Shown in pieces: positions 54,281-64,000 of a stretch of DNA of 64,000 nucleotides (its first letter is position 1; each line of letters opens with the position of its first letter). This DNA is from Pleurotus djamor (lineage: Eukaryota > Basidiomycota > Agaricomycetes > Agaricales > Pleurotaceae), in NCBI GenBank assembly GCA_029747585.1, contig JAPEVF010000106.1, positions 45,053-109,052 on the forward strand, in the 5' to 3' direction. Both the position numbers and the translations under genes were made by a program. The notes beneath the pieces are model-generated. The model was not told where the DNA came from. It did no database searches and saw only the letters and a program-made list of their open reading frames with translations.

Positions 54281-55609
54281 TCAACTGCAAAGGACTTTCC
54301 AGTCAATGGTCTCTCCGTACTTCTCGCTCAGCCATTTGTTCGCTTGGGCAAAGTGGCCGTTACCCAGAAAGCCTCGATGTGCCGAGAGAGGCGAAGGATG
54401 CGCCGACCTATGAGCGGGAAACGGTTAATCAGTAGTCCCATGAAGCCAAGGCGGATGAATAGCCCACTTCAACACCAGGTGCTTCGACTACAAAGACGAT
54501 TCAGCATCAACTAACGCCTAAAGACTGCAATATAAACTTACCTCGTTGATATTGATGGATTTACAGGTCTTCTGCGCTGGCGATCCCCATGCTAGGAACA
54601 CCACGCCTTTGCCCGACTCCCGCTTCAAAACCGCACGAAGGACCTCAGCGGTAAAGGTCTCCCAGCCGATCTTAGCGTGCGAGCCTGCCTTATGCGCCTG
54701 GACAGTGAGACTGGTATTGAGCCACAGCACTCCCTGTCGGGCGAGTGGCGATAAGTCACTAGTATAGCCCAGTCAACCACAAGCACTATTCAAACGAAGT
54801 AATCACAAACCCTGATGTAGGGGGCTTGAACCCAGGAATGTCCGTTTCCATCTGCTTGTAGATGTTCCTCAGTGAGCCGGGCAACTTGGTCGGTGGGAGG
54901 ACAGAAAACGATAGGCCTAACAATCATCAACCAAGGTTATACGTAGGGGGAACGAGGAATTCACCATGCGCTTGACCGACGTTATGATATGGGTCCTGGA
55001 GTTAGCATTAGTTCGATGAATTGACGGATAAGTACTGTATAACGTACCTGACCCAAAACCACAACTCGAACAGCATCCAATGGGGTATACCTTGACCACG
55101 AATATATATTGCAAACTGAGAAAACGAGATTCTTAGAATGTCACTTCCCATAGCCCTTGGTACAACGCACGTTCTGGGTATACGGTATGTGCTGCCTTCT
55201 CCGAAGCAAGCGTCTTCTTCAACTGAAATCCATGTAAGAGGGGTGATGAACACATGCTTCCCTGGACTCCACAGTACCTGGATGAAGTATGGCTTGGTGA
55301 ATTCCTTCTGCAACACTTTGTACCAGCTGGAGTGCATCGTGTCCTTCTCGAGTGACTCCAACGTTGCTTCTGCAAGAGAAGTGGCGGTTGGATCAGGATA
55401 CGTAGTTTCCTCCTCCTCTTCCACAGCGCTATGTAATGCATGAAAAAGATATTTCAGCACGCTTTCGACAGTCCATACCTTTCTTTCGGAGTCGCCTTCT
55501 CGACAGACTTGGACGCGCTCGCTGAAGGCTTACGGGTGAAGTACGCGTCCAAGGAAGCCCGTGAGGCTAACTTGGTGATCTTTGCAGTGGATGTTAGATC
55601 TTTCGGCAT
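54281..55609 (-). CDS. UNG1: Uracil-DNA glycosylase
   Basis: Removes uracil from DNA, the first step of base-excision repair, in nucleus and mitochondria. The catalytic water-activating motif [20 protein letters not shown] is assembled across a splice near 55045. Other family motifs: [31 protein letters not shown] and the DNA-intercalation loop [13 protein letters not shown], with [16 protein letters not shown] at the end. The N-terminus from the ATG at 55609 ([20 protein letters not shown], then [10 protein letters not shown]) is basic and carries SLDAYFTRK, resembling a degenerate PCNA-interacting box; its first position is not Gln. About seven introns; full length. Confidence 0.94.
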
Positions 55610-56229
55610 TCTTGAGAGATTGTGTGAAAAAATGAGAGGAAAACAGCGACGGTTCGTTTAGTCAAGCAGGAAGAGTCAAAGTCGAATGGATGTGACGCAA
55701 TGCTGATACGGTCATGTGAGCGTTACACCTCCTTTCACGCCCCTGTCTGATCGACTGACTCGAGCCTCCTTGCGTAGAACGCAGCCTATAAGCCGGCTAT
55801 ATGTGAGAGACGAATTGCTTCTCTGGAATGTCTACAGAGGCTAGCCCCATAACCGCCTCGCACGCACGTTCCTCTTGAAGATCCTCCTTACCCCCACGAC
55901 CACAATGCCCGTTCGTGGCCATGTTTCCTGAGAGAGCTTATGTAGAATCTGTACATCCTAGTTTAAGCTCTTATCTCTCAGCGGTCAGTCTCGTGCGTAA
56001 TACAACAGCATTCAGAGTCGTTCCTTACCATGCTGAGTTATTTCCAGGTCGGATTGCATCGATGTCTAATTCCAGAGTGTGATAGTGATTACAAGTGTCG
56101 TCATCGTTCCGGCTTGCACGGTCAATAGTGCTAAGTATTACTGCTGAGAGCTAGAGGAACTTCGGTTACCCGATTGCACCGTCCTTATTCTCAGTCCAAA
56201 TTGATGTATTTGTATACTGCCTGGGAGGA

Positions 56230-57190
56230 ATCACCATCTTCTTGAGTTATGTTATCATCACTTCCCCTCAATCTCGTTATACTGCCCTCCCAAAAGTCAC
56301 CATAGCCACCTTCCCAGCTCTTCCATATGGAAGGTTAGAATTCACGAAGCCTCGGTAAGTTTTCTGCCAAACTCAAACCTACTCTATTGTTCCCGTGAAC
56401 ATCACGCCAACATACTCATCAACTTCTCGTTCAGTCACCCAAGGGTTCACGGGGGCCTTCCCCTCTTCATCAATAAGTTTTAAGATTCTTCCTGCCGGGC
56501 CGTGATATATCAGAGATGGAGGTCGGCGCTGAAAGACTCGTTGATCATCGTTGCGACACGCCTTCCTACCTGCACGCTAGTCATGAGAAAAACCTACTAT
56601 ATCCTCAGAATGAACCGACAATTCTCCCCTTGCGCACACGGATGATGTACCCGTCTCTGTCTCTGCGTCAATGTCAACTACAGCATCCCCACCCACAAGG
56701 AGATCTAGACGTCAATCCGGAAAAACATAACCGTGATGCAGAACAACGTATGTTTTCTAGAACAGTGTTGGAAACCACTGGTGAGAGGATTGATGCTACG
56801 TGTTCATTTGCCTCAAAGTGTATGTGCTCTAGAATCTGCGTACGAGAGTCGACCCCGAGTAACTTGGACGAAGACACAAAGGTCATCAGTGGATCTCGTC
56901 CAATCGAGTCTGACAGGGGTCCGGGGGTTGATACGCGCTCTTATGCCATCACTACAGGCCTCGATTACCGCTCAAGCTCGCAACGAACCAAAAGCCTCGG
57001 AGAACGAGAGCACAGGCTCAGAAGCGACACCACGCCTCAGAGTACCTGTAAGAAGAACGTCTTCACGGACCGAAATATCTGTTCTATGGCATCAGGCTTC
57101 GGATTCGATGGTCAATGCCTTCAGTGCTTTCTCAGTGCCCTCTCAGGGACAGCTCCATAGAAAGTTAGACGCAAGGCCGGTAACACGCTA
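56230..57190 (+). other. Possible exons of an unrecognised gene
   Basis: Coding-like stretches in changing frames: RYTALPKVTIATFPALPYG before a donor at about 56354, HTDDVPVSVSASMSTTASPP near 56640-56710, and SRPRVTWTKTQRSSVDLVQS through ASENESTGSEATPRLRVPVR to a stop near 57191. The Ser/Arg/Pro-rich composition fits a disordered regulatory protein. Splice sites exist between some pieces, but I cannot assemble a full gene or name a family. It could be a degraded gene. Confidence 0.2.
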
Positions 57191-58703
57191 GGGTCATGCA
57201 AAGGTGCAACCCGTCGATGGGTAAGTATTTCGAAGATACGGTGCCAACGCATCCATACAACGCGTTGGTCACGTCAACACTATTCACTATTTGAGCATAC
57301 TAATTCATGGTATGTGACCATTTCCCCCGGAGATATTAATAAAATGAGGCACTCTGAAGGGTCACGAAGTTCCCCTCATCGACGTGCTGTACAGAAGTTG
57401 AGAAGCGTGATAGCAGGAAAGCAGATGGTATGCAAGGAGGCATTGACACTTCCTTGCTTTAGGATATACTCCGAGGCTCGATTGGTCTGGGGCTCCACAC
57501 ACGATGGTACGAAGGGACGAATGTAACGCCCCCTCCCCTGAGATACGTTCTTTAGGGGCGAGGGGACCTTAGTTTCGTGGTCCATTCCATGCCATGACCG
57601 CGTCTCCGATGGTTAAACGTGATGGTTAAACGTCAAACTTACATCGCATGCAGATATACTCTTACCTAGCATGCTATATCCGCTTCAAGTCTCGAAGCAA
57701 TACTAAAGACCCAGGCTTTCCACGCTCGACTCTTTTATTGATTTCAAATATGGACATCATCCCAACGTCATCCCTCACCAAATCCATGAACCCGCACTTC
57801 GTCCCCTTCGAGTCATTCGGCAGCACCTCAGAATTACTATAGAGTACTACTAAAGGACTGATAGCTGGAGCTGTATCAAGACCTCGTTCCAAAGCGGGCC
57901 GAATTCTCGGAATTTCCCAGTTGTTGACAATGCTCAATGCCACCAAGATAAAATCATCAACACACCGGCAGGACGGGTTTGAGCAAAGCCTGTTTGACCA
58001 TACCAAAACCTCCGAGCTCACCTTGAGGCAAGCTTCAAAGACAGTCAAGACACATTAAGATGACTATCAGTATTCAAATTGCTGTCGTTTACAGTAATCT
58101 GAGTGGCAATTCAACTTTTCCTACTTATCATGATCACTCGAGCGGCGTACGGCCTAAACCCAAGAAGTATTCTGTGGCGTCTGCCCAAATGGTTGACTTT
58201 GACTTTCCACACAAAGTGCGGTACCATCGTGAGTATCTCGCATCGTACGGTCCGTTACGCTGAAGTCAATGCGCACACTCCATGCTCCAGGGGAAATAGG
58301 AACTTCACTAGGAGAAACGGCCCAACACGGACGAGCGCCAAACTGACCTTGACAGCAACACCCAACCACTTTGATCACCCTGTAGATCACCATGTTACCA
58401 TCTCACCCCGAGGACCTCTTTCACATAACCCTCGACTTTCCCTGATGGAGCCGAAGCAGATGGCGTTACATCGAAACACCTCCGCGTCCGGGCCACACAT
58501 CAACGAGGCATGATCAAAAGCATGATGCTGCCACGAAACCCCGATCAAAAAGGCATCACGCTCAAGGGACTCCTGATACCCATTTCATTCCCATTTACGC
58601 CTCATTTCAACTGTTCTTCATCCCAGCATTCCGCCTCTCCACAAATCCATACCCAACTTCGATGCATAACGTGTGCATGATACTCTATCAACCTATCATC
58701 CAA

Positions 58704-58723
58704 TTATCATTATCATTATCATG
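58704..58723. repeat. ATTATC microsatellite
   Basis: About three copies of ATTATC in a row. Confidence 0.6.
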
Positions 58724-61700
58724 GCCAGACTCTCATATGAGTCGAAGCTCCACAAAAATAAGCGATAAAGAAGCGTACCAACATCGTTGAAACTCATATC
58801 GCTCAAATGCTCAAACTCGGCTAACAGTAAATCACCAACACGGTCACTACTCGCCTTGAGGCTATCATCTGGCGCTGCGCTATTTTTATCTCCTTTTCTC
58901 CCTGACGATAAGCCACGAGAAGACGCGAGGCGTGTGGGGTTCAGGGTTTTCTCGGTTATGAGGTATACTGAAAGGTCGAAAGTATCATGTCGGGGAGGAG
59001 TGTTTCCTAGTGCTAGTGGCTGGGGATAGTGACTAGCGAGGTGCGCATGCTCACTGCTCAGAAGGCTGGAATTCGAACTTCAAACACCTTCTCTCTCTCT
59101 CTCATGAATTTGCTTCAGTATAATGAACCGGTGCACTCGCAGTACCAATTACCGGGTCATATGAACCCTCGGAATGCGTTTGTGTATCACACTAGCCGAT
59201 GGGTTCCAGCCTGACCCCAGAGCTACCTAGTTTCTAGCCGAGTCCCTACCCCGAGGGATGATCCCCTCGCCGATGATAATGGAAAGACAATGGTGAGCTG
59301 TCCCCACTATCACGCATGCCAATTAATGATGCAATATTATCAGCGCTGGACGAATTCTTTATCTGCCGTCGCCCACATGGACGTACCAATCCGACATCCA
59401 TTGCGAAGCCGCACAACTGATTGCTGGAGGTGACTTCCGCGTAGTCCGTCTCTCCAGTATCCCTATTGGCCCCATCTATCACCTGGACCGTACGCGTAAC
59501 CTCTCTATTTCGGATCGTCGACTCGCGAAGGCTTCTAGCGGGCCCACTTCCAACTATCTCAGACTCACCCTTACGCTTCCATGTCCACACACCCACGCTA
59601 CGCACGTCTGGCAGACATATACCCGAACAACGTTGCCCCACGAAACCCTACCTAAGTATGTATATCCATCTATCTATCTATAAATCTATTCCCATCCCTC
59701 TCGAGCCATCCCTCCATTTCATTTGAAAAAAATTACTTCCGAAAATACACCCGTCGCTAAAAATAAACCATAGGGCNTTTTTTATTGAAGTGTTATTTTT
59801 AGGTGGGTCTAAAACATGCGGTTCTTACGAAGAGAACAACCTCGGAGAACTGGTTAGACGGATGCTTGCAAGTCAGCAGGGTGAGTGCTTCCTTTCTTCT
59901 GCGTTCTGTGAAAATCGGTTNGGGGGCTGATAAATGTCAACTAGAACAAGTCACCATTGGCGCACGCCCGTCATCCTTCCTTTCCAGTACGCTAATTAGC
60001 GAATTCAAACGCTTAGCTTACAACTAGGTTCGAGATCTAGCCTGACTGGGCATGATGCATGACGGTTGACACTCTTTGTGAAGGCAAGTCTCCCCACTCT
60101 AATACGGTCCGCACCCAACACTTCGTTCACCGTTCACCAAATCAACCCATAGGAGCCCTCTTCGACGCAATCGCCATGTCGTCTTCGACAATCCACTCAC
60201 TCACACGACGCCATAATCGATCGATCGTTCCCCGCATGCCCCCCGGCGGACGCGTTATGCATTATGAATACATCGATGATCTCTTCGAATAGTGGAGCAT
60301 ATCTAACTTCGCACTACGTCGGATTTCGGCAGAAGTTAGAACTAAGTGCGAGGCAAATGCAAACGCAAACACGCACGGTTTCATTTGCCAGTGCGTTCAG
60401 AAATACGATTGTGTGTCTATACTTAGACTTATACACGCAAGGTCCAAGCTCCTGAAGTCCGAGATGTAAACCTCGTTGTTGCCTCGCTTGAACTCGAGGG
60501 ACCCCCTGAACCCCTTCCTTGCTCAGTTCGAAGGCGGTCGTACTTGACTCCGAGTCTTGCACTCCACCGAAGATCAGATCAGATGACATTCCACGAACCT
60601 CGCTACGACGTTGTTCGAGATCACATCACGTCAAAGTCCAAACTACACAGAGCAACTTGACAAGTGACCACTACTATATGTGCATCAAGGACCCTCGTAC
60701 GATCAGATGCCACAACTAGTACATAGCCGCATCATTTCGTCAAAGCAAGCTACATTGAACTGAGGTACGTAGGATCCGAGAGGCTAGAGGGCTGCTAGGG
60801 TCCTTCGACACACTAGAGTACCCTTCGCTACAGGGTGAACGGCATGTGGGCAATTGATCTACATCCTCTAATTTACGCTCAAGTCACGAACTGTCAGTGG
60901 TCTTTTGAGTCCCAACTCCCATTCAGATGTTTGAGGCGAAGGCGTCGTTGGAAGTCAAGAAAGTACCTTGCGCAAGGTACGAATAATATTACATGGAGTA
61001 AAGCGTCTGAATCCACCGCACAGCATCCTATCCCTATTATCTGTCACCCCATTTCCTTCTCCCTTCCGACCGTTCCTCGTCGTCGAATTCCAAATACCAA
61101 TATTAATACCCTCAAATCTCGCCCGTCTTACATCCACCTCCCTTAAATACTAGTCGTCCATACACTATACACTGCTATCCTATCATTCTTTGTATGCGCT
61201 TGATCCGTGATCCGTGTCTGAGTCTCCATAACATTTGACGCCTCTTCTCTCCTCTCAGTATTGATTCAGTATGAGAAGAGTAACGCCTGGGATAGAGTGC
61301 CATTTGAGTGACTGTGCGTGCTTACATACATACAGCATACAACATTCCTGATATTCCTATCTCTAGGCCTCTATCGATATCTCATCTCAACAGCTTCAGT
61401 TTCGCATAGAACCCTTAGTCCGCGACGGACCAAAAACCAAAAACCAAAAAAGTAGGGTCCACCTCGCAAGCCACGGCCAGGTAAGGTTTCGAGACCGAAT
61501 AGAAGGCGCGGGATTTTCGAAGGACACAACCCAAGAGTTCTCTATATGTGTGTCGATTGTCGATTGTCGAAGAATATTCAGAAGGTTAGATGCATATGAT
61601 GTCAAATTCCATTCGGGTCTGAGGCTCATAACTACGTACGTACTCTCCTCCTCTCTTAACTTAACACTCTCTTACCACTCTCTTGTAAGTAAGTATTGAG

Positions 61701-61823
61701 GAGAAAGAGAAGCTGCCACCCGATTCGAACTCCTCCTCCTAACAAGTGAACTGGCATCTGCCAGTTCTCGTGATCCTCCCTTCCAGCAAGACAAGCGTCA
61801 GAACTCCTTCTTATTGCCATCAT

Positions 61824-61906
61824 TACTCCCCTCCCCCTACTCCTCCCCCTCCTCCCCTCTCTCTCCTCCTTCTCCTCACACTCCATCCATCTCCATCTCC
61901 ATCTCG
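61824..61906. repeat. Polypyrimidine tract
   Basis: Over 80 bases almost entirely C and T on the plus strand (CCCCTCCCCCTACTCCTCC and onward), with (CATCTC)n at the right end. Could form triplex DNA. Confidence 0.6.
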
Positions 61907-62601
61907 GAGGAGTGGACACTNGGGGGTGGAGAGAGTGGTCCAGAGGTGCCAGGAGTCCCCCCTCCTTGGAAACTCCTAACCTAATTGAACAGCCTCCCTC
62001 CTAAGACCTCCTTATCGTCCCTTCTCCTCCCCATCGACCCATGCCTCGGACAACTTAAAGTATCTGTGTACCCCCATCCAAGCGCATACACACCGCCTCT
62101 TGAAGCTTGAATATTGAAGCTTTGAAGCTTGACCTCCGTAAACGGGGACCTTGAATGTTTTCAAAGGAGATAAGACTCATCGCCGGGAACGGACTCGGAG
62201 GAAACACGAAAGCTTGGGTGTACACTTTGAGAGATTCGACTTGGCGATCGCGCCCAGCGAGGAAGCCGAGATTACGCGTAACGCGTTATCCGTACCCATC
62301 CCATCAAGCATCAAGCATCGAAGGCTATGTCATTGCGAAGGTACACATAAACGCGCAGCATCCTCATATCCGTATACGCATGGATACACACGGCTTAATG
62401 GCCACCGATTACTTGTCCTTTGTTACATACTCGACATCCATGGTAGAGTATATACTTAGAACATACAAAGAAAGGAACGCGTCTCACATCGGCATCCTAC
62501 TTCCTACTTCCTCCTTCCTCCTCGCTTCTCACTGACGCTGATGATCCCAACATACTCGTAATATGCATATGTGTATACCGTAACACCAACACCGCCCATA
62601 T

Positions 62602-62653
62602 ACCCATCTCACCCATCTCACAACACCTCACATAACTCACATAACTCACATAA
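62602..62653. repeat. Short tandem repeats (9-bp units)
   Basis: Two copies of ACCCATCTC followed a few bases later by three perfect copies of CTCACATAA (62627-62653). Confidence 0.8.
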
Positions 62654-62758
62654 CAACTCGCTTCGAAGCCTCAAAGGCCTAGAACACGAATACCCATGCC
62701 CTTGTCCCTACAAATTACATTACGATAACGACGGATACCGTAAGGCGCGTTTAAATTT

Positions 62759-62998
62759 TTAAACATCGACGTCGGCGACCTCTTGAGATGACTCACCCAC
62801 CGTCATCGACTCATCGTAAGTAATCCTCTCGGGCATGGCGGGTACGCCATCGCCATCCTGAACGTCCAACCATATTGCAATGCTTGACTCCGAGAATAGA
62901 GAGCTCATTCCGTCGATGACTCTAAATTCCCGAATTTGAGTCACTTGAGGTGCTTGTTGCTCAACATACGTCGCGAGGGAGTGCCAGCAAATGAGTTT
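62759..62998 (-). other. Candidate C-terminal exon of an unrecognised gene
   Basis: An open stretch from 62998 to a stop at 62759 reads CWHSLATYVEQQAPQVTQIREF, then VIDGMSSLFSESSIAIWLDVQ and an acidic end SSQEVADVDV. The composition is protein-like (mixed hydrophobic and charged, acidic tail), unlike its surroundings. No ATG fits and upstream exons are not found, so this may be the last exon of a gene or a relic. Not recognised. Confidence 0.25.
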
Positions 62999-63156
62999 TT
63001 ATATCAATAAAGGAAATGCGGAATGTATTACACCAACCCAATCTCATACAGAATCTGTAAGTGTAAGTGTAACGACCACGGACAAAAAATGCGCATGTAG
63101 GATGACGATGACAATGACAAGAAATGACGATGACTCTGGAAATGATTCGAGAGATG

Positions 63157-63293
63157 GGATNAGGAGAGAGAGAGGTGGATGAGGAGATGAGGAGGTGAGG
63201 GAGGATAAAGAAATGAGGGATGAGATACGGGAGACGAGAGAGAGAGGGGAGATGAGAGATCGAGGGAGTGGAGAGTGGTGGGAGGTGAGAGGG
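63157..63293. repeat. Polypurine (GA-rich) tract
   Basis: About 140 bases of mostly G and A on the plus strand (GAGAGAGAGAGGTGGATGAGG and onward), with one N at 63161. Confidence 0.6.
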
Positions 63294-63552
63294 ATATGCA
63301 TGAGCGAGAACTCAGAATAGGTATCGTATCGTTGTATGTATGTAGACAATAGAACTAAGTATAATGTACCGCACAGACAGAGAGACATCGACATCGACAA
63401 TCGACAGTCGACAGGCAGAGAAAAAATCCTCCCAAAAAGCAACGAAAAAAGCAACAAGAAAAACAAAATCTATAATACGAGGGATGCGAGGAGGGGGAAG
63501 ATATGTTATGAAGGGAAGCGAGGTAGGAACGAAGGATAGGAAGAAAGTCGCT

Positions 63553-64000
63553 TCACTTATGTCGACTAATCTTCTCCACCCCCGCGCCAAGCGACGTCTT
63601 CCTCTTCCCCTCTCCCTCCTTCGCCTTCTCCTCCTCCTCCTCATCACCCTCTTCCTCCTCTTCCTCCGTCTGACTCTCCTCATCACCCTCTTCATCGCTC
63701 GTCTCCGCCGCAGAACTCGTACTCTCCTCCTCTTCCTCCCCTCCCATCTTCGTCTTCTCTTGGATGACAGCATGGACACTATTATCCTTCTCTGAATCCG
63801 CTTTCTCATTAACAGAGGCGACCACCTCCAACACGCTCTCCCGACTATGCGTCCGCCCATGTCCATGTCCATGTCCATGACTACTATGTCTCCTACCCAT
63901 ACCCGGTGAAGGAGCAGGGACAGTCATCACGCGCGTCATGTGTTCACCGTCCGACACGGCCGTCGAAGCGGTGGCAGGGGCGGCGGCGGGTGGTGGGACA
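63553..64000 (-). CDS. Acidic low-complexity protein, 3' end only
   Basis: The frame is open from the window edge (VPPPAAAPATASTAVSDGEH) to a stop at 63553. It contains a His/Gly repeat (SHGHGHGHGRTHSRES), a mixed segment (VLEVVASVNEKADSEKDN) and a Glu-rich stretch of about 45 residues ending KAKEGEGKRKTSLGAG. No domain is visible. The composition fits a disordered C-terminal tail, and the rest lies beyond the window. The Glu run makes the plus strand pyrimidine-rich and creates an Arg-rich false frame alongside. Function unknown. Confidence 0.5.
   Translation of the reverse strand, partial: VPPPAAAPATASTAVSDGEHMTRVMTVPAPSPGMGRRHSSHGHGHGHGRTHSRESVLEVVASVNEKADSEKDNSVHAVIQEKTKMGGEEEEESTSSAAETSDEEGDEESQTEEEEEEGDEEEEEKAKEGEGKRKTSLGAGVEKISRHK

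Larger units (their letters stand above)
55610..62758. other. Gene-poor stretch, about 7 kb
   Basis: No frame in this region gives a recognisable protein. It begins with the UNG promoter and contains many short frames, simple repeats and a pyrimidine-rich tract. The only coding-like signal is around 56.2-57.2 kb. Isolated Ns at 59777, 59921 and 61921. Confidence 0.5.

Noticed and set aside
57530..57572. GC-rich near-palindrome CCCCTCCCCT...AGGGGCGAGGGG
   Set aside because: The arms mismatch, there is no T-run, and no gene ends nearby, so I do not call a terminator or a transposon end.
63312..63878. Arginine-run frame (RRRRKRRKRV...) on the minus strand
   Set aside because: It is the shifted reading of the Glu-rich repeat of the acidic protein; GAG/GAA repeats read one base off give Arg/Arg runs.
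1..64000. CRISPR arrays, rRNA and tRNA genes
   Set aside because: No regularly spaced repeats with spacers and no rRNA-like sequence seen. A few TTCGAA-type strings (for example near 61730) lack the rest of a tRNA cloverleaf. The 12-mer matching initiator tRNA at 34160 is a primer-binding site, not a tRNA gene.

Overview
The window looks like draft nuclear DNA of a mushroom-forming basidiomycete (Agaricomycetes). Genes lie densely on both strands and are broken by many short GT-AG introns, mostly about 45-65 nt. Several protein types are typical of that group: an F-box/zinc-finger protein, a short RING protein, a GSTFu-type glutathione transferase, and fungal-type Sog2 and Not4. Scattered single N bases, plus a few frame breaks in homopolymers or tandem duplications, point to a draft assembly or a mixed consensus.

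Layout. 1-1.1 kb: 3' end of an Msc7/ALDH22-type aldehyde dehydrogenase. 1.8-3.3 kb: secreted RNase T2. 3.5-9.4 kb (minus): RING protein with a C-terminal membrane segment, the RAM-pathway leucine-rich-repeat protein Sog2, and a KDM8/JMJD5-like JmjC hydroxylase. 10.3-17.1 kb: Mot1, the TBP-displacing Snf2 ATPase. 17.3-18.5 kb (minus): single-pass surface protein with a rearranged intron. 19.3-27.4 kb: a run of metabolism-type genes (flavin monooxygenase, polytopic membrane protein, small charged protein, secreted SRPBCC protein, TauD dioxygenase). 27.8-28.5 kb (minus): RNase P/MRP subunit Pop7.

29.0-35.2 kb is the most striking part. A glutathione S-transferase gene is split inside its first coding exon by a 5.3-kb Ty1/copia retrotransposon in opposite orientation. 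The element has two identical 225-bp LTRs, a 5-bp target duplication (CCGAG), a polypurine tract, and a primer-binding site complementary to the anticodon arm of initiator tRNA-Met (half-tRNA priming, as in Drosophila copia). Its polyprotein frame is broken twice.

35.7-55.6 kb returns to housekeeping genes: eRF1, an Hsp20-domain protein, a voltage-gated K+ channel, a probable mitochondrial protein, an F-box protein, mitochondrial D-lactate dehydrogenase, the CCR4-NOT ubiquitin ligase Not4, and uracil-DNA glycosylase. From 55.6 to about 63.5 kb I find no confident gene, only two weak coding candidates and simple repeats. The right edge holds the 3' end of an acidic, low-complexity protein gene on the minus strand.

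The genes do not form one pathway. The closest things to a functional module are the possible oxidative metabolism group at 19-27 kb and the retrotransposon/GST interaction. I see no CRISPR array, rRNA gene, recognisable tRNA gene or prokaryotic feature.
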